64,000 nucleotides of DNA from Acidovorax sp. YS12 (GCA_021496925.1 CP053915.1:124001-188000); one strand, 5' to 3'. Positions 26,193 to 34,258 are shown, numbered from the stretch's first letter. The notes: generated from the letters alone by a model not told the origin. Made by a program: numbers and translations.

Positions 26193-26590
26193 GGATAAAA
26201 CCTTTGGTACAGGGCTGCAGACCAGATGCCTGCGCACACCAGCAGGGCCAGCAGCACGGCTGCGCTGCCCATGTCCTTGGCGCGCTTGGCGAGCGGGTGC
26301 CATTCAAGGCTGATGCGGTCGATGGCGGCCTCGATGCCGGTATTGAGCAGTTCGACGATCATCACCAGCAGCACGCTGCCTGCGAGCAATGCCACTTCGA
26401 CCCAGTTCTGTCCTAGCCAGAATGCCAGCGGCACCATGACGAAGGCCGCGATGGCTTCCTGGCGGAAGGCTTTCTCATCCCATCCTGCGCGAAGCCCGGC
26501 CAGCGAGTAGCCCGTGGCGTGCCATAGCCGGTGGAGCCCGGTGCGCGCCTTCTGCGGGTTGGCCGGATGGGGGGGGGGGGGGGGAGACAT
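26189..26590 (-). CDS. dgkA: Diacylglycerol kinase
   Basis: A 133-residue membrane enzyme that phosphorylates diacylglycerol to phosphatidic acid for lipid recycling. Three helices and the signature VELLNTGIEAAIDRISLEWH then PLAKRAKDMGSAAV are intact. The N-terminus MSPPPPPHP is encoded by a run of 16 C on the coding strand; a change of run length shifts the frame after codon 2. No other Met occurs before the second helix, so expression depends on the tract length. The gene overlaps the LOG gene by 4 bp. Confidence 0.92.
   Translation of the reverse strand: MSPPPPPHPANPQKARTGLHRLWHATGYSLAGLRAGWDEKAFRQEAIAAFVMVPLAFWLGQNWVEVALLAGSVLLVMIVELLNTGIEAAIDRISLEWHPLAKRAKDMGSAAVLLALLVCAGIWSAALYQRFYP
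26569..26584. repeat. Homopolymer of 16 G/C at the dgkA start
   Basis: Sixteen consecutive G on the plus strand (C on the coding strand) lie 3-6 bases inside the start codon of dgkA and encode a proline run. Tracts of this length are prone to slipped-strand mispairing and also to sequencing error, so the true length is uncertain. Confidence 0.85.
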
Positions 26591-26617
26591 GGGGTGCGAT
26601 TGTCGCAGCGCTACCTA

Positions 26618-26785
26618 GGTGCTGTCCCGTAAATAGCTGCACGAAATGAAATCGATGGATTCGTGTTCAGGGCAAGGCGCAAACCGCAGCGATAGCCGTA
26701 GCTATCGCGAGGATTTGCAACGCAGCATGGCGGACAAAGGCACGATTTCATGTCAATGTTTTGGTGAAACGGAGTACTAGGGGGC
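26618..26785. repeat. Long palindromic intergenic element D
   Basis: The region centres on GCGATAGC-CGTA-GCTATCGC (26689-26708), with outer inverted pieces ATGAAATCG (26646-26654) and CGATTTCAT (26743-26751). About 50 nt around the centre match the element at 32979-33141 in reverse orientation (GCGTTGCAAAT, CTCGC, GCTGCG, TTTGCGCCTTG). It occupies the gap between the RDD gene and dgkA. Confidence 0.75.
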
Positions 26786-26798
26786 CGGGTGTGGCTGG

Positions 26799-27317
26799 TC
26801 AGGCGTTGAGGGGCCGCTGTGCCTGCACCAGCCGCGTGCCTGCCAGGGCATCGTGCAGGAATTGGCGCTGCGGGTGGAAGCGGCTGAGGATAGCCCACAC
26901 AGCGACCCAGCCCAGGAGCAGCACGGTGGATTCTCCGGCCGGCAAGCCAAACGGGGCGACGGCGGCCAGCGGTGGCAGGAACCACAGCCAACTCAACACG
27001 TAGCGCAGCAGCGCGCGCGGCTGCGTGAGCGGCCGTCCGTGGCTATCGACCACGCGGATGTGCCAGGTTTTCATGGCCAGGGTCTGGCCCTTGGCCCAGA
27101 ACCAGGTGAAGTAGATGCCGAAGACCACGAACAGGAAGGCCTGCAGGCCATGGCGGTTGTCCAGTGCGTTGCGCGTCTGGCTCAGTGTGCTGAACAGGTA
27201 GCCGGCGATGAAGACCACGCCGAACATCAGCATGCCTTCGTACAGCCAGCAGGCCAGGCGCCGTGGCAGGGGTGGGGCGGTCAAGTCGGTCACGGCGGCG
27301 GCCTGGGCATGGGGCAT
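26799..27317 (-). CDS. RDD-family membrane protein
   Basis: A 172-residue protein with the RDD pattern: an Arg-containing first helix (PRRLACWLYEGMLMFGVVFI), a second helix (AFLFVVFGIYFTWFWAKG) followed by the conserved GQTLAMKTWHIRVVDSHGRP, and a third segment with the Asp of the family (FLHDALAGTRLV). RDD proteins are small inner-membrane proteins, some linked to Na+ or Li+/H+ exchange. It is the last gene of the sigma-factor operon, 14 bp after the DUF3106 gene. Confidence 0.85.
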   Translation of the reverse strand: MPHAQAAAVTDLTAPPLPRRLACWLYEGMLMFGVVFIAGYLFSTLSQTRNALDNRHGLQAFLFVVFGIYFTWFWAKGQTLAMKTWHIRVVDSHGRPLTQPRALLRYVLSWLWFLPPLAAVAPFGLPAGESTVLLLGWVAVWAILSRFHPQRQFLHDALAGTRLVQAQRPLNA

Positions 27318-27331
27318 GCGGGAGCAGTTTC

Positions 27332-28192
27332 CTAGTTCGGGGCGTAGATGCCAGGGGTCAGGGGGGAGGATGTCTCGGCGGGGGAATGTGCCGGAGGCAG
27401 ACTTTCCGTGGCCGATGCGGCGTCCAGGGGGGGCAGCGGGGTGGCGACGGCCGAGGGGATGTCCACAGGGGCCGTTTCCACGATCACGGGCGCTGTGTGC
27501 GTCGGCATGTCGAAGCGGGGTACGGGCAGGGCAGGGCGCGCCTTGCCATCGGGCTGTGGCGGGATCTTGGGGAGGTTCACGGCATCCGCCGGTGCATTGG
27601 TGGCGGCCGGCACGCGTGCGAGCTTGCGCGGGGAGACCGGGTGCAGCGCGGTGGCTGCACCGGTGGGTTTGGGGCCGGCATGCGCTGCGAGGCGGTTTTT
27701 CTCTTCAGGGCTCAGAGCCTGGTAGGCCTCCCACTGGGCGCGTTTGTCATCGGGGGAGAGACGCTTGGTGACGGCGTAGTTCAGGCGTGCCTGGCTACGC
27801 TGCTGGGCACTCAGGCTGGCCCAGTCGGCCATGCGGCTGTGCAGCTTGTCCTGTTCCTGGGGGGGGAGCACGGCAAAGGTATGGGCCAGCGCGAGCCAGC
27901 GGCGCTTTTGCACTTCCCCCATGCGCGGCCAGTGCTGTTCGAGCGGCGCCAGTGCGCGCTTCTGTGCCGCGGTCAGTTCGCTCCATGCGGGGCCCGAGGG
28001 GTCGGCCATGAGACCTGCGTCGCGTGTGCCCTGCTTGGTGGCGCTTGCCATGCTGGGCGGAACTGCGCTGGGCGCCATGCGCACTTGCTGTACCACGGAG
28101 CCCCCCAACACGGACAGGCCGCCGAGCAGTACGGCGGCCAGGGTCACGGCGGGCAGGCGCAAGCGGTTCGCGGGAGCTGGCTTTAAGTGCAT
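27332..28192 (-). CDS. DUF3106 protein, membrane-anchored
   Basis: A 286-residue protein with one N-terminal hydrophobic segment (LPAVTLAAVLLGGLSVLGGS). Residues about 60-165 form the DUF3106 domain, with helical repeats of the form LxPxExxRWxxxxxxLxxL (ALAPLEQHWPRMGEVQKRRW; WASLSAQQRSQARLNYAVT; LSPDDKRAQWEAYQALSPEE). The C-terminal 110 residues are Pro/Ala-rich and probably disordered. It lies 20 bp after DUF3619 in the same operon. The function is unknown; periplasmic or envelope-associated (inference). Confidence 0.8.
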   Translation of the reverse strand: MHLKPAPANRLRLPAVTLAAVLLGGLSVLGGSVVQQVRMAPSAVPPSMASATKQGTRDAGLMADPSGPAWSELTAAQKRALAPLEQHWPRMGEVQKRRWLALAHTFAVLPPQEQDKLHSRMADWASLSAQQRSQARLNYAVTKRLSPDDKRAQWEAYQALSPEEKNRLAAHAGPKPTGAATALHPVSPRKLARVPAATNAPADAVNLPKIPPQPDGKARPALPVPRFDMPTHTAPVIVETAPVDIPSAVATPLPPLDAASATESLPPAHSPAETSSPLTPGIYAPN

Positions 28193-28212
28193 GCAGGCGG
28201 GTTGAACGGATC

Positions 28213-28668
28213 TCAGCGGCTGGCGGGGGCTTGGCTGACGGTCTTGAGGTACTGGGCGAATCCAGGGTCGGCATAGGCCGATGGGGGCAGATCATCGGTC
28301 AGCAGGGCGGTGTCGACCGCGGCCACTTCGGCAGCGCCGTACTCGTCCTGGGAGACGTTGACCACTACCAGGCCCACGAGCAGGGCCATCACCGGCACCG
28401 CGGAGGCCAGTGCGCGCCACCATGTGCCGCCCTCGCTGCCCCAGCCCAATGCGGCGCTGCGGCCGTTGTGGACGACGGCCGGTGCCGTTCGCACCTGCCG
28501 CACGGGTGCCATGGCCTTGCGCTTGGACAGGGCCTGTTCGCGGGCGGCGCGCAGGCGCTCCGTGATGTCGTAGGGCAATTCGTCGTTGCCTGCGCTCAGA
28601 CGGGCCGTGACACGCCGGGCGAAACGGTCGGCGACTTGTTCGTTCAAGGCGTTGCTGGCGGTGTTCAT
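28213..28668 (-). CDS. DUF3619 protein, candidate anti-sigma factor
   Basis: A 151-residue protein: an N-terminal soluble helical part (ADRFARRVTARLSAGNDELP, ERLRAAREQALSKRKAM), one membrane helix (ALASAVPVMALLVGLVVVNV, about residues 86-105) and a short periplasmic tail. The start overlaps the sigma-factor stop (ATGA) and GAGGAA precedes the ATG. This topology directly behind an ECF sigma gene is what an anti-sigma factor would have; no zinc-binding HxxxCxxC motif is present, so the role is inferred from context only. Confidence 0.8.
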   Translation of the reverse strand: MNTASNALNEQVADRFARRVTARLSAGNDELPYDITERLRAAREQALSKRKAMAPVRQVRTAPAVVHNGRSAALGWGSEGGTWWRALASAVPVMALLVGLVVVNVSQDEYGAAEVAAVDTALLTDDLPPSAYADPGFAQYLKTVSQAPASR

Positions 28669-29234
28669 AGTGTGATTCCTCTGGCCTTCAGTGCTTTGCT
28701 GAGGGTCTGGATGGCCCGAAAGCAATGTGTTTTGACGCTGCCTTCCGTGCAGCCCATTGCGGCTGCCGTTTCGGCCACGTCCATTTCCTCCCAATAACGC
28801 ATCAAAAACGCCTCGCGTTGACGCGCTGGCAGCCCCTGGATCTCCGCCTCGATGCCTTGCAGCGTCTGGGCGCGCTGGGTGAGCGTTTCGGCGCTTTGGG
28901 CGGCTTCGTCGCCATGGGGGCCGCTGTAGGTTTCGAGCAGGTTGAATTCTGCGCCATCTTCGTCGTTTCCCTCGAAGTCGCTCATGCTGGAGAACAGCGC
29001 GTTGCGCGTCTTCTGGCGGCGAAACCAGTCCAGCGTGCAGTTCGACAGGATGCGCTGGAACAGCATCGGCAGCTCTGCGGGGGGCTTGTCGCCGTAATGC
29101 TCGGCCAGCTTGAGCATGCTGTCCTGCACGATGTCCAGGGCTGCTTCCTCGTTGCGCACGTGGTAAAGCGAGCGCTTGTAGGCGCGCTTTTCCACGCTTT
29201 TGAGAAAGTCGGAGAGTTCTTGTTCCGTTGCCAA
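28665..29234 (-). CDS. ECF-family RNA polymerase sigma factor
   Basis: A 189-residue sigma factor with region 2 (YKRSLYHVRNEEAALDIVQD, RILSNCTLDWFRRQKTR) and region 4 (EIQGLPARQREAFLMRYWEE then MDVAETAAAMGCTEGSVKTH). An acidic linker (FEGNDEDGAEFNLLE) separates them. It heads an operon with DUF3619, DUF3106 and RDD genes. The regulon is unknown. The operon promoter should be in 29235-29523, shared divergently with ilvB. Confidence 0.92.
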   Translation of the reverse strand: MATEQELSDFLKSVEKRAYKRSLYHVRNEEAALDIVQDSMLKLAEHYGDKPPAELPMLFQRILSNCTLDWFRRQKTRNALFSSMSDFEGNDEDGAEFNLLETYSGPHGDEAAQSAETLTQRAQTLQGIEAEIQGLPARQREAFLMRYWEEMDVAETAAAMGCTEGSVKTHCFRAIQTLSKALKARGITL

Positions 29235-29523
29235 GAGAGGTCAGCCCGCTGGGGAAATCGTGTGCCGGGGCAGGCGCCGAGGTGCCGTGCTTTGCGTCAA
29301 GGGGCTGGATTATCGCATCGCGCGGAATTTTTTTGCCGTGCCGCGTACCGTGACTTGTTGCAGTGCGATAATGCCAGCTGCAATTCAAAGGCAAACGGGT
29401 CACGGTCCGGCGCGCACTCCTAGCGTCTATGTCCTTGGCCTCAAGTTCCGAACCGGCTCCACAAGAGCTTGCAGGCAAGGGGCACCCTAGGTTTTTCGTC
29501 AGAGAAATTCACAAAGGTTGATC

Positions 29524-31290
29524 ATGGAAATCTCCAAGGCTGAACTCGCAGCCGCACAGAACACAGCCGGCCCCGAACTCATGGGTGCCGAAATCCTCGT
29601 CAAGGCCATGCAGGCCGAAGGTGTCAAGTACATCTGGGGCTATCCGGGCGGGGCCGTTCTCTACATCTACGACGCGCTCTACAAGCAGGAAACCATCCAG
29701 CACGTGCTGGTGCGCCATGAGCAGGCCGCTGTACATGCCGCCGATGGCTATGCGCGCGCCACTGGCGAGGTGGGCGTGGCGCTGGTGACGTCCGGCCCGG
29801 GCCTGACCAATGCAGTGACCGGTATCGCCACGGCGTACATGGATTCGATCCCCATGGTGATCGTTTCCGGCCAGGTGCCCACGCCCGCCATCGGGCTGGA
29901 CGCCTTCCAGGAGTGCGACACCGTGGGCATCACGCGCCCCATCGTCAAGCACAACTTCCTGGTCAAGGACGTGCGCGACCTGGCGTCGACGATGAAGAAG
30001 GCGTTCCACATCGCCCGCACCGGCCGGCCCGGCCCGGTGGTGGTCGATATCCCGAAGGACGTGTCGTTCAAGAAGATCGCGTACCAGGGGTATCCGCAGA
30101 GCATCGAGATGCGCTCGTACAACCCGGTGAAGAAGGGGCACAGCGGCCAGATCCGCAAGGCGCTGCAGCTGCTGCTGTCGGCCAAGCGGCCCTATATCTA
30201 CACCGGTGGCGGCATTCTGCTGGGCAATGCCACGCACGAGCTGCGCACGCTGGTGGACATGCTGGGCTACCCGGTCACGCACACGCTGATGGGCCTGGGC
30301 GCCTACCCGGCGAGCGACCGCAAGTTCCTCGGCATGCTGGGCATGCACGGCACCATCGAGGCCAACAACGCCATGCAGAACTGCGATGTGCTGCTGGCCG
30401 TGGGCGCGCGCTTCGACGACCGCGTGATCGGCAACCCCAAGCATTTCGCGCAGAACGACCGCAAGATCATCCACGTCGACATCGACCCTTCCAGCATCTC
30501 CAAGCGCGTGAAGGTGGACATCCCGATCGTCGGCGACGTGAAGGATGTGCTGACCGAGCTGATCGCCATGATCCGCGAGACCACGCAGCGCCCCGATGCC
30601 GGCGCGCTCAATGCCTGGTGGGAACAGATCGAGGGCTGGCGTTCGCGCGATTGCCTGAAGTACGACCGTGGCAACACCGAGGTCATCAAGCCGCAGTACG
30701 TCATCGAGACGCTGTGGAACATGACCAAGGACGCTGACGCCTACATCACCTCCGACGTGGGCCAGCACCAGATGTGGGCCGCGCAGTTCTACAGGTTCGA
30801 CGAACCGCGCCGCTGGATCAACTCGGGCGGCCTGGGCACCATGGGCGTGGGCATTCCCTATGCCATGGGCATCAAGCTGGCCAAGCCCCAGTCCGAGGTG
30901 TTCTGCGTGACGGGCGAGGGCTCGGTGCAGATGAACATCCAGGAGCTTTCGACCTGCCTGCAGTACAACACGCCGATCAAGGTCCTGTCGCTGAACAACC
31001 GCTACCTGGGCATGGTGCGCCAGTGGCAGGAGATCGAGTACTCCGGCCGCTACAGCCACAGCTACATGGACGCGCTGCCCAACTTCGTGAAGCTGGCCGA
31101 GGCCTATGGCCACGTGGGCATGCTGATCGAGCGCCCGCAGGACGTGGAGCCGGCGCTGCGCGAGGCGCGCAAGCTCAAGGACCGTACCGTGTTCCTGGAC
31201 TTCCGCACCGACCCGACCGAGAACGTTTTCCCGATGGTGCGTGCCGGCAAGGGCATCACCGAGATGCTGCTCGGCTCCGAGGATCTTTAA
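29524..31290 (+). CDS. ilvB: Acetolactate synthase large subunit
   Basis: A 588-residue thiamine diphosphate/FAD enzyme that makes 2-acetolactate or 2-aceto-2-hydroxybutyrate, the first common step of valine, leucine and isoleucine synthesis. The TPP glutamate lies in VLVRHEQAAVHAADGYARA, and the PP-binding motif in CVTGEGSVQMNIQELSTC with LNNRYLGMVRQWQEIEYSGR. I use the ATG at 29524 with AAAGG 6 bases upstream. No branched-chain-rich leader peptide is visible in the 289-bp upstream region. ilvH and ilvC follow. Confidence 0.97.
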   Translation: MEISKAELAAAQNTAGPELMGAEILVKAMQAEGVKYIWGYPGGAVLYIYDALYKQETIQHVLVRHEQAAVHAADGYARATGEVGVALVTSGPGLTNAVTGIATAYMDSIPMVIVSGQVPTPAIGLDAFQECDTVGITRPIVKHNFLVKDVRDLASTMKKAFHIARTGRPGPVVVDIPKDVSFKKIAYQGYPQSIEMRSYNPVKKGHSGQIRKALQLLLSAKRPYIYTGGGILLGNATHELRTLVDMLGYPVTHTLMGLGAYPASDRKFLGMLGMHGTIEANNAMQNCDVLLAVGARFDDRVIGNPKHFAQNDRKIIHVDIDPSSISKRVKVDIPIVGDVKDVLTELIAMIRETTQRPDAGALNAWWEQIEGWRSRDCLKYDRGNTEVIKPQYVIETLWNMTKDADAYITSDVGQHQMWAAQFYRFDEPRRWINSGGLGTMGVGIPYAMGIKLAKPQSEVFCVTGEGSVQMNIQELSTCLQYNTPIKVLSLNNRYLGMVRQWQEIEYSGRYSHSYMDALPNFVKLAEAYGHVGMLIERPQDVEPALREARKLKDRTVFLDFRTDPTENVFPMVRAGKGITEMLLGSEDL

Positions 31291-31292
31291 GC

Positions 31293-31345
31293 CAAATCGG
31301 GCTCCAGCGCTTCCCAGGCAAGCGCTGGCAGCTATTTTTTTAGTA
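31293..31345. repeat. Dispersed palindrome, copy 5 (between ilvB and ilvH)
   Basis: AAATCGGGCTCCAGCGCTTC, CCAGGCAAGCGCTGG, CAGCTATTTTTTTAG. The palindrome AGCGCTT...AAGCGCT followed by a T run could also form a weak terminator or attenuating hairpin inside the ilv operon. Confidence 0.8.
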
Positions 31346-31425
31346 GTATTTTTGACGAATCTATTGCCCGCCGAGCCCGCTGCTTACCGGCACCGGGGGA
31401 GGGCGGCGAAAAGAGGAATCACACC

Positions 31426-31917
31426 ATGAAACACATCATTGCCGTCCTGCTCGAAAACGAGGCGGGCGCTCTCTCCCGCGTCGTGGGCCTGTTCTCGGCC
31501 CGTGGCTACAACATCGAGTCGCTCACGGTGGCGCCCACCGAGGACCCGTCGCTGTCGCGCATGACCATCCAGACCACGGGCTCCGACGACGTGATCGAGC
31601 AGATCACCAAGCACCTGAACCGCCTCATCGAGGTCGTCAAGGTGGTCGATCTCACCGAAGGCGCCTATACCGAGCGCGAGCTCATGATGGTGAAGGTGCG
31701 CGCCGTCGGCAAGGAGCGCGAGGAGATGAAGCGCATGGCCGACATCTTCCGCGGCCGCATCATCGACGTGACCGAGAAGAGCTACACCGTGGAGCTGACC
31801 GGCGACCAGTCGAAGAACGACGCCTTCCTGCAGGCCATCGACCGCACGGCGATCCTGGAGACCGTGCGCACGGGCTCGTGCGGCATCGGCCGCGGCGAGC
31901 GCATCCTGCGCGTGTAA
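31426..31917 (+). CDS. ilvH: Acetolactate synthase regulatory subunit
   Basis: A 163-residue protein. The N-terminal ACT domain (MKHIIAVLLENEAGALSRVV then GLFSARGYNIESLTVAPTED) binds valine and confers feedback inhibition on the large subunit; a C-terminal ALS small-subunit domain ends IGRGERILRV. It lies 135 bp after ilvB with a palindromic repeat in the gap, and 46 bp before ilvC. Confidence 0.97.
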   Translation: MKHIIAVLLENEAGALSRVVGLFSARGYNIESLTVAPTEDPSLSRMTIQTTGSDDVIEQITKHLNRLIEVVKVVDLTEGAYTERELMMVKVRAVGKEREEMKRMADIFRGRIIDVTEKSYTVELTGDQSKNDAFLQAIDRTAILETVRTGSCGIGRGERILRV

Positions 31918-31963
31918 GACAATCCCCCTTTTTCCCCTGAACAGAGTTTCCAACGGAGCGACC

Positions 31964-32980
31964 ATGAAAGTTTTCTACGACAAAGACTGTGACCTGTCCC
32001 TCATCAAGGGCAAGACCGTGGCCATCATCGGCTACGGCAGCCAGGGCCACGCCCATGCCCAGAACCTGAACGAGAGCGGCGTGAAGGTCGTGGTCGGCCT
32101 GCGCAAGGGCGGCGCCTCCTGGGACAAGGTGGCCAAGGCCGGCCTCACCGTGATGGAAGTCGATGACGCCGTGAAGGCCGCCGACGTGGTCATGATCCTG
32201 CTGCCCGACGAGAACATCCCCGAGGTGTACCAGAACAACGTCGCGCCGAACATCAAGCAGGGCGGCACGCTGGCCTTCGCCCACGGCTTCAACGTGCACT
32301 ACAACCAGGTCGTGCCGCGCGCCGACCTGGACGTGATCATGGTCGCGCCCAAGGGCCCTGGCCACACCGTGCGCTCCGAGTACCTGAAGGGCGGCGGCGT
32401 GCCGTCGTTGATCGCCGTGTACCAGGACAAGAGCGGCAAGGCCCGCGACGTGGCCCTGTCCTACGCCATGGCCAACGGCGGCGGCAAGGGCGGCATCATC
32501 GAGACCAACTTCAAGGAAGAAACCGAGACCGACCTGTTCGGCGAGCAGGCCGTGCTGTGTGGCGGCGCGGTGGAGCTGGTGAAGATGGGCTTCGAGACGC
32601 TGACCGAAGCCGGCTACGCTCCCGAGATGGCCTACTTCGAGTGCCTGCACGAACTCAAGCTGATCGTGGACCTCATGTACGAAGGCGGCATCGCCAACAT
32701 GAACTACTCGATCTCGAACAACGCCGAGTACGGCGAGTACGTGACCGGCCCCGAGGTCATCAACGAAGAGTCGCGCAAGGCCATGCGCAACGCGCTCAAG
32801 CGCATCCAGAGCGGTGAATACGCCAAGATGTTCATCCTCGAAGGCCGCACCAACTACCCGAGCATGACGGCGCGCCGCCGCCAGAACGCCGACCACGCCA
32901 TCGAGCAGGTGGGCGGCCAGCTGCGCGCCATGATGCCCTGGATCGCCAAGAACAAGCTGGTGGACCAGAGCCGCAACTGA
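31964..32980 (+). CDS. ilvC: Ketol-acid reductoisomerase (NADP+)
   Basis: A 338-residue class I enzyme that isomerises and reduces acetolactate with Mg2+ and NADPH. The nucleotide loop GYGSQGHAHAQNLNESG is followed by a Rossmann domain, and the C-terminal helical domain has the metal ligands in TETDLFGEQAVLCGG and AYFECLHELKLIVDL. The length is typical of the short class. A long palindrome begins at the stop codon. Confidence 0.98.
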   Translation: MKVFYDKDCDLSLIKGKTVAIIGYGSQGHAHAQNLNESGVKVVVGLRKGGASWDKVAKAGLTVMEVDDAVKAADVVMILLPDENIPEVYQNNVAPNIKQGGTLAFAHGFNVHYNQVVPRADLDVIMVAPKGPGHTVRSEYLKGGGVPSLIAVYQDKSGKARDVALSYAMANGGGKGGIIETNFKEETETDLFGEQAVLCGGAVELVKMGFETLTEAGYAPEMAYFECLHELKLIVDLMYEGGIANMNYSISNNAEYGEYVTGPEVINEESRKAMRNALKRIQSGEYAKMFILEGRTNYPSMTARRRQNADHAIEQVGGQLRAMMPWIAKNKLVDQSRN

Positions 32981-33141
32981 GAAGGTGTGAACGAATCCGC
33001 CATGTCCGCTCATCCCGCAAAAACGCACGCCCTCGGCGTTGCAAATGCTCGCCATAGCCCGCGCTATGGCTGCGCTTTGCGCCTTGAGGGCGCACGTTTG
33101 TGCGGCCTGCTCGGACACGCCGGATTCATTCGCACCTTCTG
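32979..33141. repeat. Long palindromic element C, at the ilvC stop
   Basis: Outer arms at 32979-33008 and 33112-33141 match in about 25 of 30 positions as inverted repeats (GAAGGTGTGAACGAATCC against GGATTCATTCGCACCTTC). A central palindrome, GCCATAG / CTATGGC around 33050-33069, and its flanks GCGTTGCAAAT and TTTGCGCCTTG are shared with the element at 26618-26785; the outer arms are not. Together with copy 6 of the short palindrome it fills most of the 334-bp ilvC-pssA gap. Confidence 0.8.
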
Positions 33142-33267
33142 AGTACGGCTTGCCGTGCGCCCAAGGCCACTTCGGTGGCCTTTTTGCGTTGTGGGTGCGC
33201 CGTGGGGCGCGGCCGAGTCGCTACACTGCCCCCTTTGCCGCGCGGCGCGCGCGGCGTTTACTATCGA

Positions 33268-33314
33268 AACAATAGCTCCTTGCGCTTGTCTGGCAAGGGC
33301 TGGAGGCCAATTTG
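33268..33314. repeat. Dispersed palindrome, copy 6 (carries the pssA ribosome site)
   Basis: AATAGCTCCTTGCGCTTG, TCTGGCAAGGGCTGGAGGCC, then AATTTG immediately before the pssA ATG. The TGGAGG within the repeat sits 8-13 bases before the start codon and is the only Shine-Dalgarno candidate for pssA. Confidence 0.8.
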
Positions 33315-34151
33315 ATGCATGACGGCAATGAATCCGCCGAGGAACAGGGCGTGGTGGTGCGCAAGCGCCGCAAGGGCATCTACATCCTGCCCAACCTGTT
33401 CACGCTGGCGGCGCTGTTCGGCGGCTTCTACGCCATCGTCATGGCGATGAACGGGCGCTTCGACATGGCCGCCGTCGGCGTCTTCTGCGCCATGGTGCTC
33501 GACAGCCTGGACGGGCGCGTGGCGCGCATGACCAACACCCAGAGCGCGTTCGGCGAACAGATGGACTCGCTGTCCGACATGGTGTCCTTCGGCGCCGCGC
33601 CCGCGCTCATCGCCTACATGTGGGCGCTGCAGGGGCTGGGGCGCTGGGGCTGGATCGCCGCGTTCGTCTATTGCGCCTGCGCCGCGCTGCGCCTGGCGCG
33701 CTTCAACGTCAATACCGGCGTGGTGGACAAGCGCTACTTCCAGGGCCTGCCGTCGCCCGCGGCGGCGGCGCTGGTGATGGGGTTCATCTGGCTGCTGACC
33801 GAAGCTGGCGTGCGCCCGGGCCAGGGTTCGATCGCCCTGAGCTGGGCGCAGATCACCTGGGTGACCTTCGGCTTCACGCTCTACGCCGGGCTCACCATGG
33901 TGACCAACGTGCCGTTCTACAGCTTCAAGGACCTGCACATGAAGCGCAGCGTGCCCTTCGCCGCCATCGTGCTGATCGCGCTGGGCATCGCCATCGTCAA
34001 CATCCACCCGCCCACGGTGCTGTTCGGCGTGTTCGTGCTGTACGGCCTTTCGGGCTACGTGGTGTACGCCTGGCGCAAGGCCAAGGGGCAGCACACCAGC
34101 GTCATCAGCACGTCCACGGACGAGCCGGACGAGCGGGGCCTGCACAAGTAG
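33315..34151 (+). CDS. pssA: CDP-diacylglycerol-serine O-phosphatidyltransferase
   Basis: A 278-residue integral membrane enzyme (type II PssA) that makes phosphatidylserine, the precursor of phosphatidylethanolamine. The CDP-alcohol phosphotransferase motif is at MVLDSLDGRVARMTNTQSAF then GEQMDSLSDMVSFG. About eight hydrophobic helices follow a basic N-terminus (VVRKRRKGIYILPNL). The position between ilvC and leuA is conserved in Burkholderiales. The start ATG at 33315 has its Shine-Dalgarno inside a dispersed palindrome. Confidence 0.96.
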   Translation: MHDGNESAEEQGVVVRKRRKGIYILPNLFTLAALFGGFYAIVMAMNGRFDMAAVGVFCAMVLDSLDGRVARMTNTQSAFGEQMDSLSDMVSFGAAPALIAYMWALQGLGRWGWIAAFVYCACAALRLARFNVNTGVVDKRYFQGLPSPAAAALVMGFIWLLTEAGVRPGQGSIALSWAQITWVTFGFTLYAGLTMVTNVPFYSFKDLHMKRSVPFAAIVLIALGIAIVNIHPPTVLFGVFVLYGLSGYVVYAWRKAKGQHTSVISTSTDEPDERGLHK

Positions 34152-34164
34152 GAAATCCGGGATG

Positions 34165-34173
34165 TGCTACATT
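34165..34173 (+). promoter_or_regulatory. Possible extended -10 for the leuA leader
   Basis: TGCTACATT resembles an extended -10 (TG-N-TATAAT) and lies 7 bases before the leader-peptide ATG. No convincing -35 is seen. If used, transcription would begin at or next to the leader ATG, implying a leaderless short ORF. This is a weak call. Confidence 0.3.
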
Positions 34174-34180
34174 GCACGTC

Positions 34181-34234
34181 ATGAAAGCGCTGGCCCTCGC
34201 TCTACTGCTAACCCCCCACGGGCGGAGACGGTAG
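34181..34234 (+). CDS. leuL: leuA leader peptide (leucine attenuator)
   Basis: A 17-codon ORF, MKALALALLLTPHGRRR. Five of its codons 4-10 are leucine (CTG, CTC, CTA, CTG, CTA), including two CTA codons, which are rare in this GC-rich genome. It ends 25 bp before a rho-independent hairpin and 116 bp before leuA. A first hairpin CGCTCTAC (34198-34205) / GTAGAGCG (34231-34238) covers the control codons and the stop codon. This is the classical layout of amino-acid attenuation: ribosome stalling at scarce Leu-tRNA would disrupt the first stem and prevent termination. Confidence 0.8.
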   Translation: MKALALALLLTPHGRRR

Positions 34235-34258
34235 AGCGCGCGCGCACGCTTTTCACTC

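Noticed and set aside
29235..29523. Branched-chain leader peptide for ilvB
   Set aside because: Short frames at about 29372 and 29430 contain no run of Ile, Val or Leu codons, and no terminator hairpin follows them.
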